From an uncultured Marvinbryantia sp. (lineage in GTDB: Bacteria; Bacillota; Clostridia; Lachnospirales; Lachnospiraceae), in assembly GCA_934373455.1 (NCBI GenBank), contig CAKRON010000004.1, positions 1-64,000 of the forward strand: DNA of 64,000 bases. The letters are read 5' to 3'. Below are positions 9,139-15,971 of the stretch, piece after piece. Position numbers and translations under genes: made by a program. Each line of letters opens with the position of its first letter. The first letter of the stretch is position 1. The notes below the pieces were generated by a model. That model did not search any database, was not told the DNA's origin, and was given only the letters and a program-made list of their open reading frames with translations.

Positions 9139-9752
9139 GCTTCTACCGCTTTCTTTACAAAGCTGACTTTGTGAATTCTCTCATAAAGCAGATAACCGGC
9201 AATACAGTTCAATCCGATTTTTAATACATTAAACGGAATTGTCGCCAGGACAATAAATGATGTCAGATTGGTGATCGATGGATTTACAGAAGCCACCATC
9301 TGAATTACCTGATCCAGTGGGAGTTCCATTGCTTTTGCATATAATGGCAATGTGATGCATGCATTACAGAAACATGCAAATGCGGTACGGATTACTACAC
9401 TGGATACCATAGATACTACAGCTGCTTTTCGATTCTTTCCCATTTTTTTATATACCAGCCACATTGGGATTACAAATAAAGCAATACCAATCAGATTGGC
9501 AAATTCCCCTACATACATGGTGTTCGTTCCGACTGTCACCAGCTTGATCAGAATTTTGATCACTTCTACTGCGGATGCAGAAGCCGGTCCCATGAGAAAC
9601 AGGGCAATGATGGATGGTATATCACTGAAATCCAGCTTATAGAATGGCGGCATCATCGGTACAGATATCTCCAGGGACATCAACGCTCCCGCCAGTGCAG
9701 CCAGCATAGCTGTGTAAATCATTTTCTGTGTACTCCATTTTTTCTTTTCCAT
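9135..9752 (-). CDS. ribU: riboflavin ECF transporter S component RibU
   Basis: RibU is the membrane substrate-binding subunit of an energy-coupling-factor importer; the shared ATPase and EcfT subunits are encoded elsewhere. The 205 residues form about six hydrophobic segments, with an early LEISVPMMPPFYKLDFSDIP stretch as in RibU. An FMN riboswitch with a terminator lies directly upstream, which fixes riboflavin as the likely substrate. A GGAGG site precedes the ATG. It overlaps the creatininase-family gene by four bases. Confidence 0.93.
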   Translation of the reverse strand: MEKKKWSTQKMIYTAMLAALAGALMSLEISVPMMPPFYKLDFSDIPSIIALFLMGPASASAVEVIKILIKLVTVGTNTMYVGEFANLIGIALFVIPMWLVYKKMGKNRKAAVVSMVSSVVIRTAFACFCNACITLPLYAKAMELPLDQVIQMVASVNPSITNLTSFIVLATIPFNVLKIGLNCIAGYLLYERIHKVSFVKKAVEA

Positions 9753-9854
9753 TTCTTCTTCCTCCAGAATAATAATGATATTGATTTTGAGCAGAAATTA
9801 AATTCCGGAAAGATGTATGGATCTGTCAGAATTGACACGATTTCCTGTGAAATT

Positions 9855-9890
9855 AAAAAGATCTCAGATTCCTGGGAACCTGAGATCTTA
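9855..9890 (-). terminator. expression-platform terminator of the FMN riboswitch
   Basis: The stem AAGATCTCAG / CTGAGATCTT followed by a T-run lies between the FMN aptamer and ribU. It is a classic OFF switch: FMN binding should let this terminator form and stop transcription before ribU. Confidence 0.85.
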
Positions 9891-9942
9891 TCTTTCAATC
9901 CTGATATCACGTGGTTTTGCAGCCACGCCTCCATGTTTGAAT

Positions 9943-10054
9943 CATCTTCTCTCATCCAGACTATACTGTCGGTACTGGAATCTCACCAGTTCAGCTGCTC
10001 ACACAGTTCGCGGACTATACCGCCGGTAGGGAATCACACCCTGCCCCGAAGAAT
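9943..10054 (-). promoter_or_regulatory. FMN riboswitch (RFN element)
   Basis: On the minus strand the conserved RFN blocks appear in order: TTCTTCGGGGCAGGGTG, ATTCCCTACCGGCGGTA, AGTCCGCGA, a variable arm, TGGTGAGATTCCAGTACCGA and AGTCTGGATGAGAGAAGA. The first and last blocks pair as the P1 stem. A possible antiterminator arm and a terminator follow before ribU. The remaining part of the 420-bp gap (10055-10172) shows nothing I can name beyond the probable promoter region and the island border. Confidence 0.97.
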
Positions 10055-10172
10055 TTATTCTATTCTGTTCTGCATCTAAGATAGCACAATGAAGCAGATC
10101 TGTCAACTGGCTTTCACCTAGACAATTCGCAGCCATTTACTTTTCCACCTCGGCTCGATTTGTTCGTAAATT

Positions 10173-11087
10173 TTATTCCTCATCTATCCATTTTCTTACA
10201 TCTTCTACTCCCATTCCCACAATCTGGGCAATCTTCTCACTTGCCATACCCTCCTGTTTAAGAGCCAATGCCACTTCCTGTGCTTTCTTCAATTTACCAG
10301 ACGCTATACCTTTTTCCAAACTGGTTCTCATAGAACTCTGCCAGTCCATCTGGAATCGTTCTCTGGCCTCACACTGCTGGCGTATCTTTTCATCTTCGGA
10401 TAATTCACGTAAAGTCACTACTGCCTTTTTAATGGATTCTGACTGTTCTGCCATTGCAAGAATCTCCTTCCATGTCTTTGCTTTAAATACACAAGCCCAA
10501 TAATATAAGACACTGTCCCTTTCTTCTTCTGGTACCTGATCCAGACAAGATAAGTCTAACACGTGGAGGGCAATTTTTCCAGTGAATTCATAGCCGGTTC
10601 TGCGATTTTTCAATGCATATTCGTTATATAATGCTGCATCTTCCGGTATCGGAGATTTCATCATAATTCCGACGTGAATCGACTGTTTTGCCAAAGTATA
10701 ATCCAGACCTTTTTTCATATCTGTAAACATCTTACACAAATAGAAAACAGAACGATCCGTCCAATTTTCTACTGATCCCATCTGCATTTCCAGATTGATC
10801 TGCTTATTACCATTCAACACTACGCGAATGTCGAGAATACAGGTCTTCTCATCAATGGCATCTCCCAATATAATCGGATTACAGATCACACAGGATAGTA
10901 TTTCTTCCTCCGGTATATATAGTAATGCACTGAGTAGCCCCCGCAAGGCTTCTTCGGAAGTCTGGAATACTGCTCGAAACATATAATCATTAATTAACCC
11001 ATATTCTACCTCTTCTTCTTCATTAATCTCCTGCAAAATTTCATTATCCTGCTTCTCTCGCAATTCTTTGCTCTCTTTCTCTATCAT
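10173..11087 (-). CDS. Rpn/YhgA-like PD-(D/E)XK nuclease-family protein
   Basis: This protein belongs to the group annotated as Rpn recombination-promoting nucleases or PD-(D/E)XK-family transposases. The opening LINDYMFRAVF stretch (about 31-41) is typical, and the catalytic pattern is present: Asp86 in ILDIRV and Glu100-x-Gln102 in NLEMQM. The C-terminal third is charged and helical and ends in a helix-turn-helix-like segment (GMASEKIAQIVGMGVEDVRKW). I chose the ATG at 11087 because AAGGAG lies nine bases before it; an upstream TTG is too close to that site. Such genes are often horizontally acquired and duplicated. It is the first gene of the accessory island after ribU; its cellular role is not established. 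Confidence 0.78.
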   Translation of the reverse strand: MIEKESKELREKQDNEILQEINEEEEVEYGLINDYMFRAVFQTSEEALRGLLSALLYIPEEEILSCVICNPIILGDAIDEKTCILDIRVVLNGNKQINLEMQMGSVENWTDRSVFYLCKMFTDMKKGLDYTLAKQSIHVGIMMKSPIPEDAALYNEYALKNRRTGYEFTGKIALHVLDLSCLDQVPEEERDSVLYYWACVFKAKTWKEILAMAEQSESIKKAVVTLRELSEDEKIRQQCEARERFQMDWQSSMRTSLEKGIASGKLKKAQEVALALKQEGMASEKIAQIVGMGVEDVRKWIDEE

Positions 11088-11217
11088 AAGCAAATGCTCC
11101 TTCTTAATTTTTTTACATTTTGTGGAATAAATTGCCGAATGGCAAGAACTATGAATTCCCTGAAATGTGACTTTACTCTAACACGTCTGAAACAATTTTA
11201 CAAACAGAATAATTCGA

Positions 11218-11259
11218 CAAAAATCCCCATTCCGAAATTTCTGATTTCAGAATGAGGAT
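11218..11259 (-). terminator. terminator of the small-protein cluster
   Basis: A long stem with a few G-T pairs (ATCCTCATTCTGAAAT against ATTTCGGAATGGGGAT) followed by five T residues on the minus strand lies after the 69-residue gene. It closes the 12289-11303 cluster. Confidence 0.75.
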
Positions 11260-11302
11260 ATTGTATCTTTTATAAAAACAGCTCCGTAATATTTTATTAC
11301 TT

Positions 11303-11512
11303 TTAATCTCTATCTAAATAATATCTTTCAATTATATCTTTTACTATCGGATCACTATAGCCATAATCTTCTCTTAACTGATCTGCCAATTTATTGCATT
11401 TTTCAGTCCAATGTTCTCTTGAACTTCCAGTGCTATCACATCTTTTTCGGTAATACCGCTCTGCCTGCTCAAGAATTTTCCAGTGTTCATCTGAACCATT
11501 TCTTAATCCCAT
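11303..11512 (-). CDS. small soluble protein, paralogue of the next gene
   Basis: A 69-residue protein I cannot name. Almost its whole length is one domain also found in the N-terminal half of the gene at 11540-11917: both have GSDE near the start, QAE.YYRK, DST, a central Trp, a QLRE.YG.SD block and end in YYLD. No signal peptide or membrane segment is visible. A weak GGAAAGA-type site precedes the ATG. It lies last in a cluster of four small genes and is followed by a terminator. The duplication suggests the two proteins interact or share a partner. Confidence 0.6.
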   Translation of the reverse strand: MGLRNGSDEHWKILEQAERYYRKRCDSTGSSREHWTEKCNKLADQLREDYGYSDPIVKDIIERYYLDRD

Positions 11513-11539
11513 TTATCTTTCCTCCACTTTCTCAATTTT

Positions 11540-11917
11540 TTAGAGCTGTTTATTATCTTTTTTCATTCGTGTATTCACTTCATACATATCATGTATTTGT
11601 ATTACTAGCCATATAACACAACATATAATCATAGCCACTATAAAAATTATTTCGTCCGATGATATAGAAGGGTCTTTTTCTGTCTCATTATACTGACTCA
11701 CATCATAATTACTGTCTAAGTAATATGACCTGATGATATGTTCAACTTCTGAGTCACTATGTCCATACGCTTCTCTTAACTGTTCCGCAAAATTATTACT
11801 TCTTCTAATCCAATAATCTCTTTCATTTATGGTGGTACTATCACGCATTTTTCTATAATACCATTCTGCCTGATCGACAATTCTTCGATATTCGTCCGAT
11901 CCGTATTTCAGTTTCAT
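11540..11917 (-). CDS. small membrane protein with the same duplicated domain
   Basis: A protein of about 125 residues with two parts. Residues 1-65 match the 69-residue neighbour (GSDE, QAEWYYRK, DST, QLREAYGHSD, YYLD). A linker and one hydrophobic segment follow (about 88-107, ending WLVIQ), then a short charged tail. The frame opens at a TTG (11935), but ATG at 11917 has GGAAAGG at a proper distance and is preferred; it also overlaps the stop of the 42-residue gene upstream (ATGA), indicating translational coupling. The domain probably sits in the cytoplasm, anchored by the C-terminal helix. Function unknown. Confidence 0.6.
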   Translation of the reverse strand: MKLKYGSDEYRRIVDQAEWYYRKMRDSTTINERDYWIRRSNNFAEQLREAYGHSDSEVEHIIRSYYLDSNYDVSQYNETEKDPSISSDEIIFIVAMIICCVIWLVIQIHDMYEVNTRMKKDNKQL

Positions 11918-12042
11918 TTTTTTATTCCTTTCCAAACTGCATAAGCAAATCCTGCAAACAGCACATATGCCAAAATCTTATACCCAGTCTCATTATAAAA
12001 AGTTTGCACAATCTGTTTACTGCCATCTACGCCATGCTGCAT
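11914..12042 (-). CDS. 42-residue single-helix membrane peptide
   Basis: This short frame begins at ATG 12042 with GGGGGAT just upstream and ends in a TGA that overlaps the next start codon. The product starts MQHGVDGSKQ and ends with a hydrophobic helix (ILAYVLFAGFAYAVW) followed by GIKK. Its start lies inside the end of the upstream gene (26-base overlap) and its stop overlaps the downstream start by four bases. This tight packing with a good ribosome site makes a real gene likely. Function unknown; the form recalls small holin-like or membrane-anchoring peptides. Confidence 0.55.
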   Translation of the reverse strand: MQHGVDGSKQIVQTFYNETGYKILAYVLFAGFAYAVWKGIKK

Positions 12043-12289
12043 AATCATCCCCCAAAATTGCAATGACGATGAATAATACAATATTTCCTATTATCATTTG
12101 CTTCTTTGAATGCTTAAAAAATAATACAAAAAATACAACAATCGCTATCAATGACACCCAATCTGGCATATTCAGCATGTAAATAACCGCACAGTCAAAC
12201 AAAATGACAAGCATGACTATCATTGACCACATCAATCCACGTTCTACTTTATTCATCCCATAAGAAATTTTTCTCCAAAAGTTTTTCAT
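12017..12289 (-). CDS. small multi-pass membrane protein
   Basis: A 90-residue protein with two or three hydrophobic segments (about 19-40, 43-59 and 66-80) after a basic amphipathic start (MKNFWRKISYGMNKVERG). I do not recognise a family. It is the first gene of the four-gene cluster that reads down to 11303. A -35/-10 pair lies about 70 bases upstream, and AAGGA precedes the ATG. All products of the cluster are small and two others also have a membrane helix, so they may act together at the membrane. Confidence 0.6.
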   Translation of the reverse strand: MKNFWRKISYGMNKVERGLMWSMIVMLVILFDCAVIYMLNMPDWVSLIAIVVFFVLFFKHSKKQMIIGNIVLFIVIAILGDDYAAWRRWQ

Positions 12290-12355
12290 TTTACCAACGT
12301 TCCTTTATCTTTCATAGTCTGTGCTCTCATAAATCAGATATTTTGAAGCAACCGT

Positions 12356-12385
12356 AGTATAATGACTAACAATAAAAAAATTCAA
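12356..12385 (-). promoter_or_regulatory. promoter of the small-protein cluster
   Basis: TTGAAT (12380-12385) and TATACT (12356-12361) with an 18-bp spacer lie upstream of the 90-residue gene and directly after the recombinase terminator. Confidence 0.5.
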
Positions 12386-12426
12386 AATAAAAGCATGAAA
12401 CACAAATTTTTTCGTGTATTCATGCT
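12385..12426 (-). terminator. terminator of the serine recombinase gene
   Basis: The stem AGCATGAA with TTCATGCT, extended by ACAC/GTGT, starts two bases after the recombinase stop codon. On the minus strand it is followed by TTTATTTT. Confidence 0.65.
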
Positions 12427-12427
12427 C

Positions 12428-13063
12428 TCATACAGATGCTTCAAAATGTCTACTATTTGGTTCATTTTTGTCTCTATATTTTTGATATTTCCGGTAAAAT
12501 GTCGAATAACTAACCCCCAGTATTTCAGCCGCCTTTCTTGTGGATATTTTTCTTTCCTTACATAACTCGCAAATTTCTTCAAATGTATCTGGCATCTTCC
12601 GTTCTGGTCTTCCAAACTTTTTCCCCTTTCGTTTGGCTGCTGCAATTCCTTCTGCCTGTCTCTGGCATATGAACTCTCTTTCCGTTTGAGCCACATATGC
12701 AAAAATCTGCAATACCAAATCTGCTATAAGTGTTCCTGTAAGATTTCCAGACTTTTGTCTGGTATCTAATAGTTCCATATCCAAGACCAAAATATCAGCC
12801 TTTATTTCCTTCGTAATATATTGCCATTCAATCAGAATGTCATTATAATTACGTCCCAGTCGATCTATACTCTTTACAATGAGCAAATCTCCTTCTCTCA
12901 GTTTTCTTGTCAATTTACGATATTCTGGACGTTCAAAATCTTTTCCAGACTGATAGTCACAATATATATTTTCGCTTGGAATATGATACGGTTCCAGTGC
13001 CAATATTTGCCGATCTATGTTCTGCTCCTTTGTGGATACTCTGATATACGCATATTGTTCCAT
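12428..13063 (-). CDS. serine recombinase, resolvase/invertase type
   Basis: A 211-residue site-specific recombinase of the small resolvase/invertase class. The catalytic Ser10 lies in YAYIRVSTKEQN, and the arginine-bearing block SIDRLGRNYNDI is near residue 70. The long helix E (about 110-140) is followed by KKFGRP and a C-terminal helix-turn-helix with TRKAAEILGVSYSTFYRK. The ATG at 13063 has AGGAGG five bases away; a GTG five codons earlier lies within that site and is rejected. A promoter and a palindromic operator lie upstream. It could act as an invertase or resolvase on DNA nearby; no crossover pair is proven. It is the only recombinase in the island. Confidence 0.9.
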   Translation of the reverse strand: MEQYAYIRVSTKEQNIDRQILALEPYHIPSENIYCDYQSGKDFERPEYRKLTRKLREGDLLIVKSIDRLGRNYNDILIEWQYITKEIKADILVLDMELLDTRQKSGNLTGTLIADLVLQIFAYVAQTEREFICQRQAEGIAAAKRKGKKFGRPERKMPDTFEEICELCKERKISTRKAAEILGVSYSTFYRKYQKYRDKNEPNSRHFEASV

Positions 13064-13086
13064 TTTGTCCTCCTGCACTATGCTTT

Positions 13087-13115
13087 TTATAATACAGTAG
13101 ACATTTTTACATCAA
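13087..13115 (-). promoter_or_regulatory. promoter of the recombinase gene
   Basis: TTGATG (13110-13115) and TTATAA (13087-13092) are 17 bp apart on the minus strand. A perfect palindrome abuts the -35 box, suggesting repression by the divergent XRE protein. Confidence 0.55.
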
Positions 13116-13117
13116 TG

Positions 13118-13135
13118 TTACCTATAAATAGGTAA
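13118..13135. promoter_or_regulatory. palindromic operator 1 in the divergent region
   Basis: TTACCTATAAATAGGTAA is a perfect palindrome with eight-base arms. A second copy with a degenerate arm lies exactly 50 bp away. This is the expected form of an XRE-repressor operator between the recombinase and the xre gene. Confidence 0.6.
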
Positions 13136-13167
13136 TATCTTGATTTTATTATTTTAAGCATTCAAAG

Positions 13168-13185
13168 TCAACTATACATAGGTAA
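13168..13185. promoter_or_regulatory. palindromic operator 2 in the divergent region
   Basis: TCAACTATACATAGGTAA keeps one intact half-site (ATAGGTAA) of operator 1 and a degenerate second arm. It lies closer to the xre start and may serve autoregulation. Confidence 0.5.
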
Positions 13186-13248
13186 CTTTGTGTTTTTCAT
13201 CTGCTATCATGACATCAGTTATACAAAATCATACACACAGGTGAACAA

Positions 13249-13506
13249 ATGATTTATTCTGATATTTATGCATTACGCATTCGACAATTATGCAAAAACC
13301 ATAATATTACTATAAACAAACTTGCTACTTTAGCTGGTTTGAAACAATCCACAATTGACAATATTCTCCGTGGAACAAGCAAAAATCCAAAAATTCGTAC
13401 ATTACATAGAATTGCTAATGTTTTTGGAATGACTTTAAGTGAATTCTTGGATTTTCCAGAACTTAATGATTATTCTATTGATGATGAAGATAATGAAGAA
13501 ATATGA
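13249..13506 (+). CDS. small XRE-family repressor
   Basis: An 85-residue protein whose first 65 residues form a lambda-repressor-like helix-turn-helix: RIRQLCKNHNITINKLATLAG, then QSTIDNILRG and a scaffold helix ending LSEFLDFPEL. The tail is short and acidic (DDEDNEEI). It reads away from the serine recombinase, and two copies of the motif ATAGGTAA lie in the gap, so it most likely represses itself and the recombinase. AGGTG precedes the ATG. Its AT-rich codon use is like that of the island and less like that of the flanking core genes. Confidence 0.85.
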   Translation: MIYSDIYALRIRQLCKNHNITINKLATLAGLKQSTIDNILRGTSKNPKIRTLHRIANVFGMTLSEFLDFPELNDYSIDDEDNEEI

Positions 13507-13524
13507 TATATACCATTACGCACA

Positions 13525-13696
13525 GAATGCACCATTTCATTATCCATCTGAGATGGTAGGCAGATTTTACAGCATCTGCGAGGCTAGTGATCGAACGAAT
13601 TTTGTAACGCTTCTATCACAAAATTCGTTTGATCCATAAGCGACGCAGCAGATGCATAAAATCAACGTATCTCAGAGGATATGAAATGGTGCATTC
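13525..13696. repeat. 172-bp imperfect palindrome, MITE-like
   Basis: The two ends carry the same sequence in opposite direction (GAATGCACCATTTCAT), and the arms continue to match inwards with small gaps: CTGAGAT, GATTTTA, GCATCTGC and a well-kept ACGAATTTTGT near the centre. Each arm is about 80 bases. The element contains no gene. It sits between the xre gene and the phosphohexomutase stop and could fold into a long hairpin in RNA or DNA. It looks like a miniature palindromic repeat that may occur elsewhere in the genome. Confidence 0.7.
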
Positions 13697-13732
13697 GTCC
13701 GTCAATCTATTTTTTTGTATCTCTATATATTT

Positions 13733-15415
13733 TTATGCCAGCAATGGCTTCAGTGCTTCTGCCAGCTTGTCTTTCTGAGCCTGTGCCTCAGCAAGGTCTT
13801 GACCCAGTGTTGTAAAATAAGTCTTAATCTTTGGTTCCGTACCGGATGGGCGAACCACTACAGTAGAACCACCCTCCAGAGCATAAATCAGTACATTTGC
13901 TGCAGGAAGACCTGTTTCTTCTGTCTTCTTATAATCAGTTACTTTCGTTACTTTTATACCTGCTATCTCTGTTGGTGGATTGTCACGCAGCTGCTGCATG
14001 ATAGATGCCATTTTATCCATTCCGGTAAGTCCAGGGAATTCAAAACTGTCTACCTTATTCAGGTAACGGCCATACTGCGCATAGATTTCTTCCATACGCT
14101 GCTTCAGGGAACTTCCGATGCTGCGGTAATATGCTGCCATTTCACAAATCAGCATTGAGCCAATCACTGCATCTTTATCACGTACATAAGGACCTGCAAG
14201 ATAGCCATAGCTTTCTTCGAATCCGAAAATAAAGCGGTCCACTTCTCCATCTGCTTCCAGACGTGCAATCTGATCTCCAATCCATTTAAATCCAGTCAGT
14301 ACATTTCGCATCTCTACGCCATAGTGTGCTGCTACTGCATCTGCCAGCGGTGTAGATACGATGGATTTTACTGCCACTGCTTTTTCTGGAAGTGTACCTT
14401 TTTCAATTCTTCCTGCACAAATATAATCCAGAAGGAGAACGCCTACTTCATTTCCACTTACCAGTTCATAAGAACCATCCGGACATTTCATAGCAATACC
14501 CACACGGTCTGCATCCGGGTCCGTTGCCAGCATCAGATCTGCTCCTGTTTCTTTTGCAAGCTCCAGACCTTTTTCCAGTGCTGCAAAAATCTCAGGATTC
14601 GGATAACTGCATGTTGTAAAATATCCGTTTGGATATTCCTGTTCAGGAACAATCGTAACATCTGTGATGCCGATATCTTTTAATACCTGTGTTACCGGAA
14701 CCAGACCAGAGCCATTCAGTGGACTGTATACCAGTTTCAAGCCTGCACTCTTACACAATCCCGGACGAACCTGGCGGGATTCGATTGCTTCATAAAGAGC
14801 TTTCTTACAATCATCTCCTACAAAACGGATCAGTCCCTGCTCCACACCTTCTGCAAAGGATACATAGTTTGCACCTGTCAGTACATCTGTCTTCTGAATT
14901 TCGTCATAAACAATTGCTGCTGCATCATCTGTCATCTGGCATCCATCCGGACCATATGCCTTATATCCGTTGTACTGTGCCGGATTATGGGATGCAGTTA
15001 CCATAATTCCTGCATTACACTGATAAAAACGAGTAGCAAAAGACAATGCCGGTACCGGCATCAAGGCATCATAAATTCTTACTTTAATTCCATTGGCAGC
15101 CAATACGCCTGCTGCTGTCTTTGCAAATACATCACTCTTTAAACGGCTGTCATAACTGATTGCCACAGTCTGATTACCGCCCTGTGTCTTTACCCAGTTT
15201 GCCAGTCCCTGTGTTGCCTGACGTACTACATAAATATTCATCCGGTTTGTTCCTGCACCGAGCACTCCACGCAGTCCGGCTGTACCAAATTTTAAAGCTA
15301 CAGCAAACCGTTCTTTTATTTCATCTTCATTATCTTTAATTTTTGTAAGTTCCGGCTTTAAGTCAGCATCTTCCAGGTCCGCAGCAAGCCAACGTTCGTA
15401 TTCATTTTGATACAT
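13733..15415 (-). CDS. pgcA: phosphoglucomutase / phosphomannomutase
   Basis: An alpha-D-phosphohexomutase of 560 residues, the length of the Bacillus PgcA type that links glucose-6-phosphate and glucose-1-phosphate for wall polymers and glycogen. The active-site serine is Ser142 in TASHNP, the metal loop DPDADR lies near 300, the sugar-binding loop GFEESYGY near 400, and the phosphate-binding RPSGTEPK near 520. TAGGAG precedes the ATG. It is a single gene between the palindromic repeat and a terminator of the next unit. Confidence 0.93.
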   Translation of the reverse strand: MYQNEYERWLAADLEDADLKPELTKIKDNEDEIKERFAVALKFGTAGLRGVLGAGTNRMNIYVVRQATQGLANWVKTQGGNQTVAISYDSRLKSDVFAKTAAGVLAANGIKVRIYDALMPVPALSFATRFYQCNAGIMVTASHNPAQYNGYKAYGPDGCQMTDDAAAIVYDEIQKTDVLTGANYVSFAEGVEQGLIRFVGDDCKKALYEAIESRQVRPGLCKSAGLKLVYSPLNGSGLVPVTQVLKDIGITDVTIVPEQEYPNGYFTTCSYPNPEIFAALEKGLELAKETGADLMLATDPDADRVGIAMKCPDGSYELVSGNEVGVLLLDYICAGRIEKGTLPEKAVAVKSIVSTPLADAVAAHYGVEMRNVLTGFKWIGDQIARLEADGEVDRFIFGFEESYGYLAGPYVRDKDAVIGSMLICEMAAYYRSIGSSLKQRMEEIYAQYGRYLNKVDSFEFPGLTGMDKMASIMQQLRDNPPTEIAGIKVTKVTDYKKTEETGLPAANVLIYALEGGSTVVVRPSGTEPKIKTYFTTLGQDLAEAQAQKDKLAEALKPLLA

Positions 15416-15528
15416 TTTTTACCACTCCTACCTTGTTTTTTTTGCAAAATTTGTTTATTTTTACAAATTTCCAATTTAAATATACCGCGTTTATAAGTTT
15501 CTGTCAATTAGTTCAGACTGATTCAGAT

Positions 15529-15570
15529 AAAAAAGACCATTTCAGATTTTATATCCAAAATGGTCTTTTT
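15529..15570 (-). terminator. terminator behind the HPt gene
   Basis: AAAAAGACCATTT pairs with AAATGGTCTTTTT (one bulged base) around a short loop. It follows the HPt stop codon by nine bases and has T-runs on both strands. Confidence 0.75.
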
Positions 15571-15578
15571 ATCACTTT

Positions 15579-15935
15579 TTACATTTCTTTGCGATACGCT
15601 TCAATCGCACCTACGGTTCGATCATAAGATTCCACTACGCTCTGATACATTGCCTCATCAGCCGGCTCTGTACATGGACGAAGCTGTTCCGTTAATTCAG
15701 ATACACGCTCCATTAATTCCGTAAATGCCAAATTCGCCGCCACACCCTTCAGCGTGTGTGCAGCACGAAACGATTCCTGAATATTACCTTCCTGCACAGA
15801 TTTATTTAACAGATCCATGGATGTATCATCTAAAAATTTGAGTATAAACCTTTCAATAAGCCGATCCATTGTCAGTCTTGCTTTTGCATCTTCATAATTG
15901 CCGTGCAACATTGTATAACATTCCTGAAGTGTCAT
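15579..15935 (-). CDS. stand-alone HPt phosphotransfer protein
   Basis: A 118-residue histidine phosphotransfer domain. The phospho-accepting histidine lies in RAAHTLKGVAANLAF near residue 60, a complete HPt signature, within a four-helix bundle. Such proteins pass phosphate between a hybrid kinase and response regulators in multistep relays. No kinase or receiver is encoded nearby, so its partners lie elsewhere. The gene follows trpS by 36 bases with GAGAGGG as ribosome site and ends in a strong terminator, so it is probably the tail of the trpS transcript. Confidence 0.85.
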   Translation of the reverse strand: MTLQECYTMLHGNYEDAKARLTMDRLIERFILKFLDDTSMDLLNKSVQEGNIQESFRAAHTLKGVAANLAFTELMERVSELTEQLRPCTEPADEAMYQSVVESYDRTVGAIEAYRKEM

Positions 15936-15971
15936 TCTATTTTCCCTCTCTTTTTAAATGATTCATCATTC

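Noticed and set aside
9719-9955. Open frame on the minus strand within the ribU leader
   Set aside because: It lies inside the FMN riboswitch expression platform, including the terminator stem, and has no family match.
12382-12702. 106-codon minus-strand frame overlapping the recombinase 3' half
   Set aside because: Shadow of the recombinase gene, basic low-complexity product, includes the terminator hairpin.
13439-13639. Plus-strand frame of 66 codons overlapping the xre gene and the palindrome
   Set aside because: It begins within xre in another frame, has no ribosome site and runs into the non-coding palindrome.
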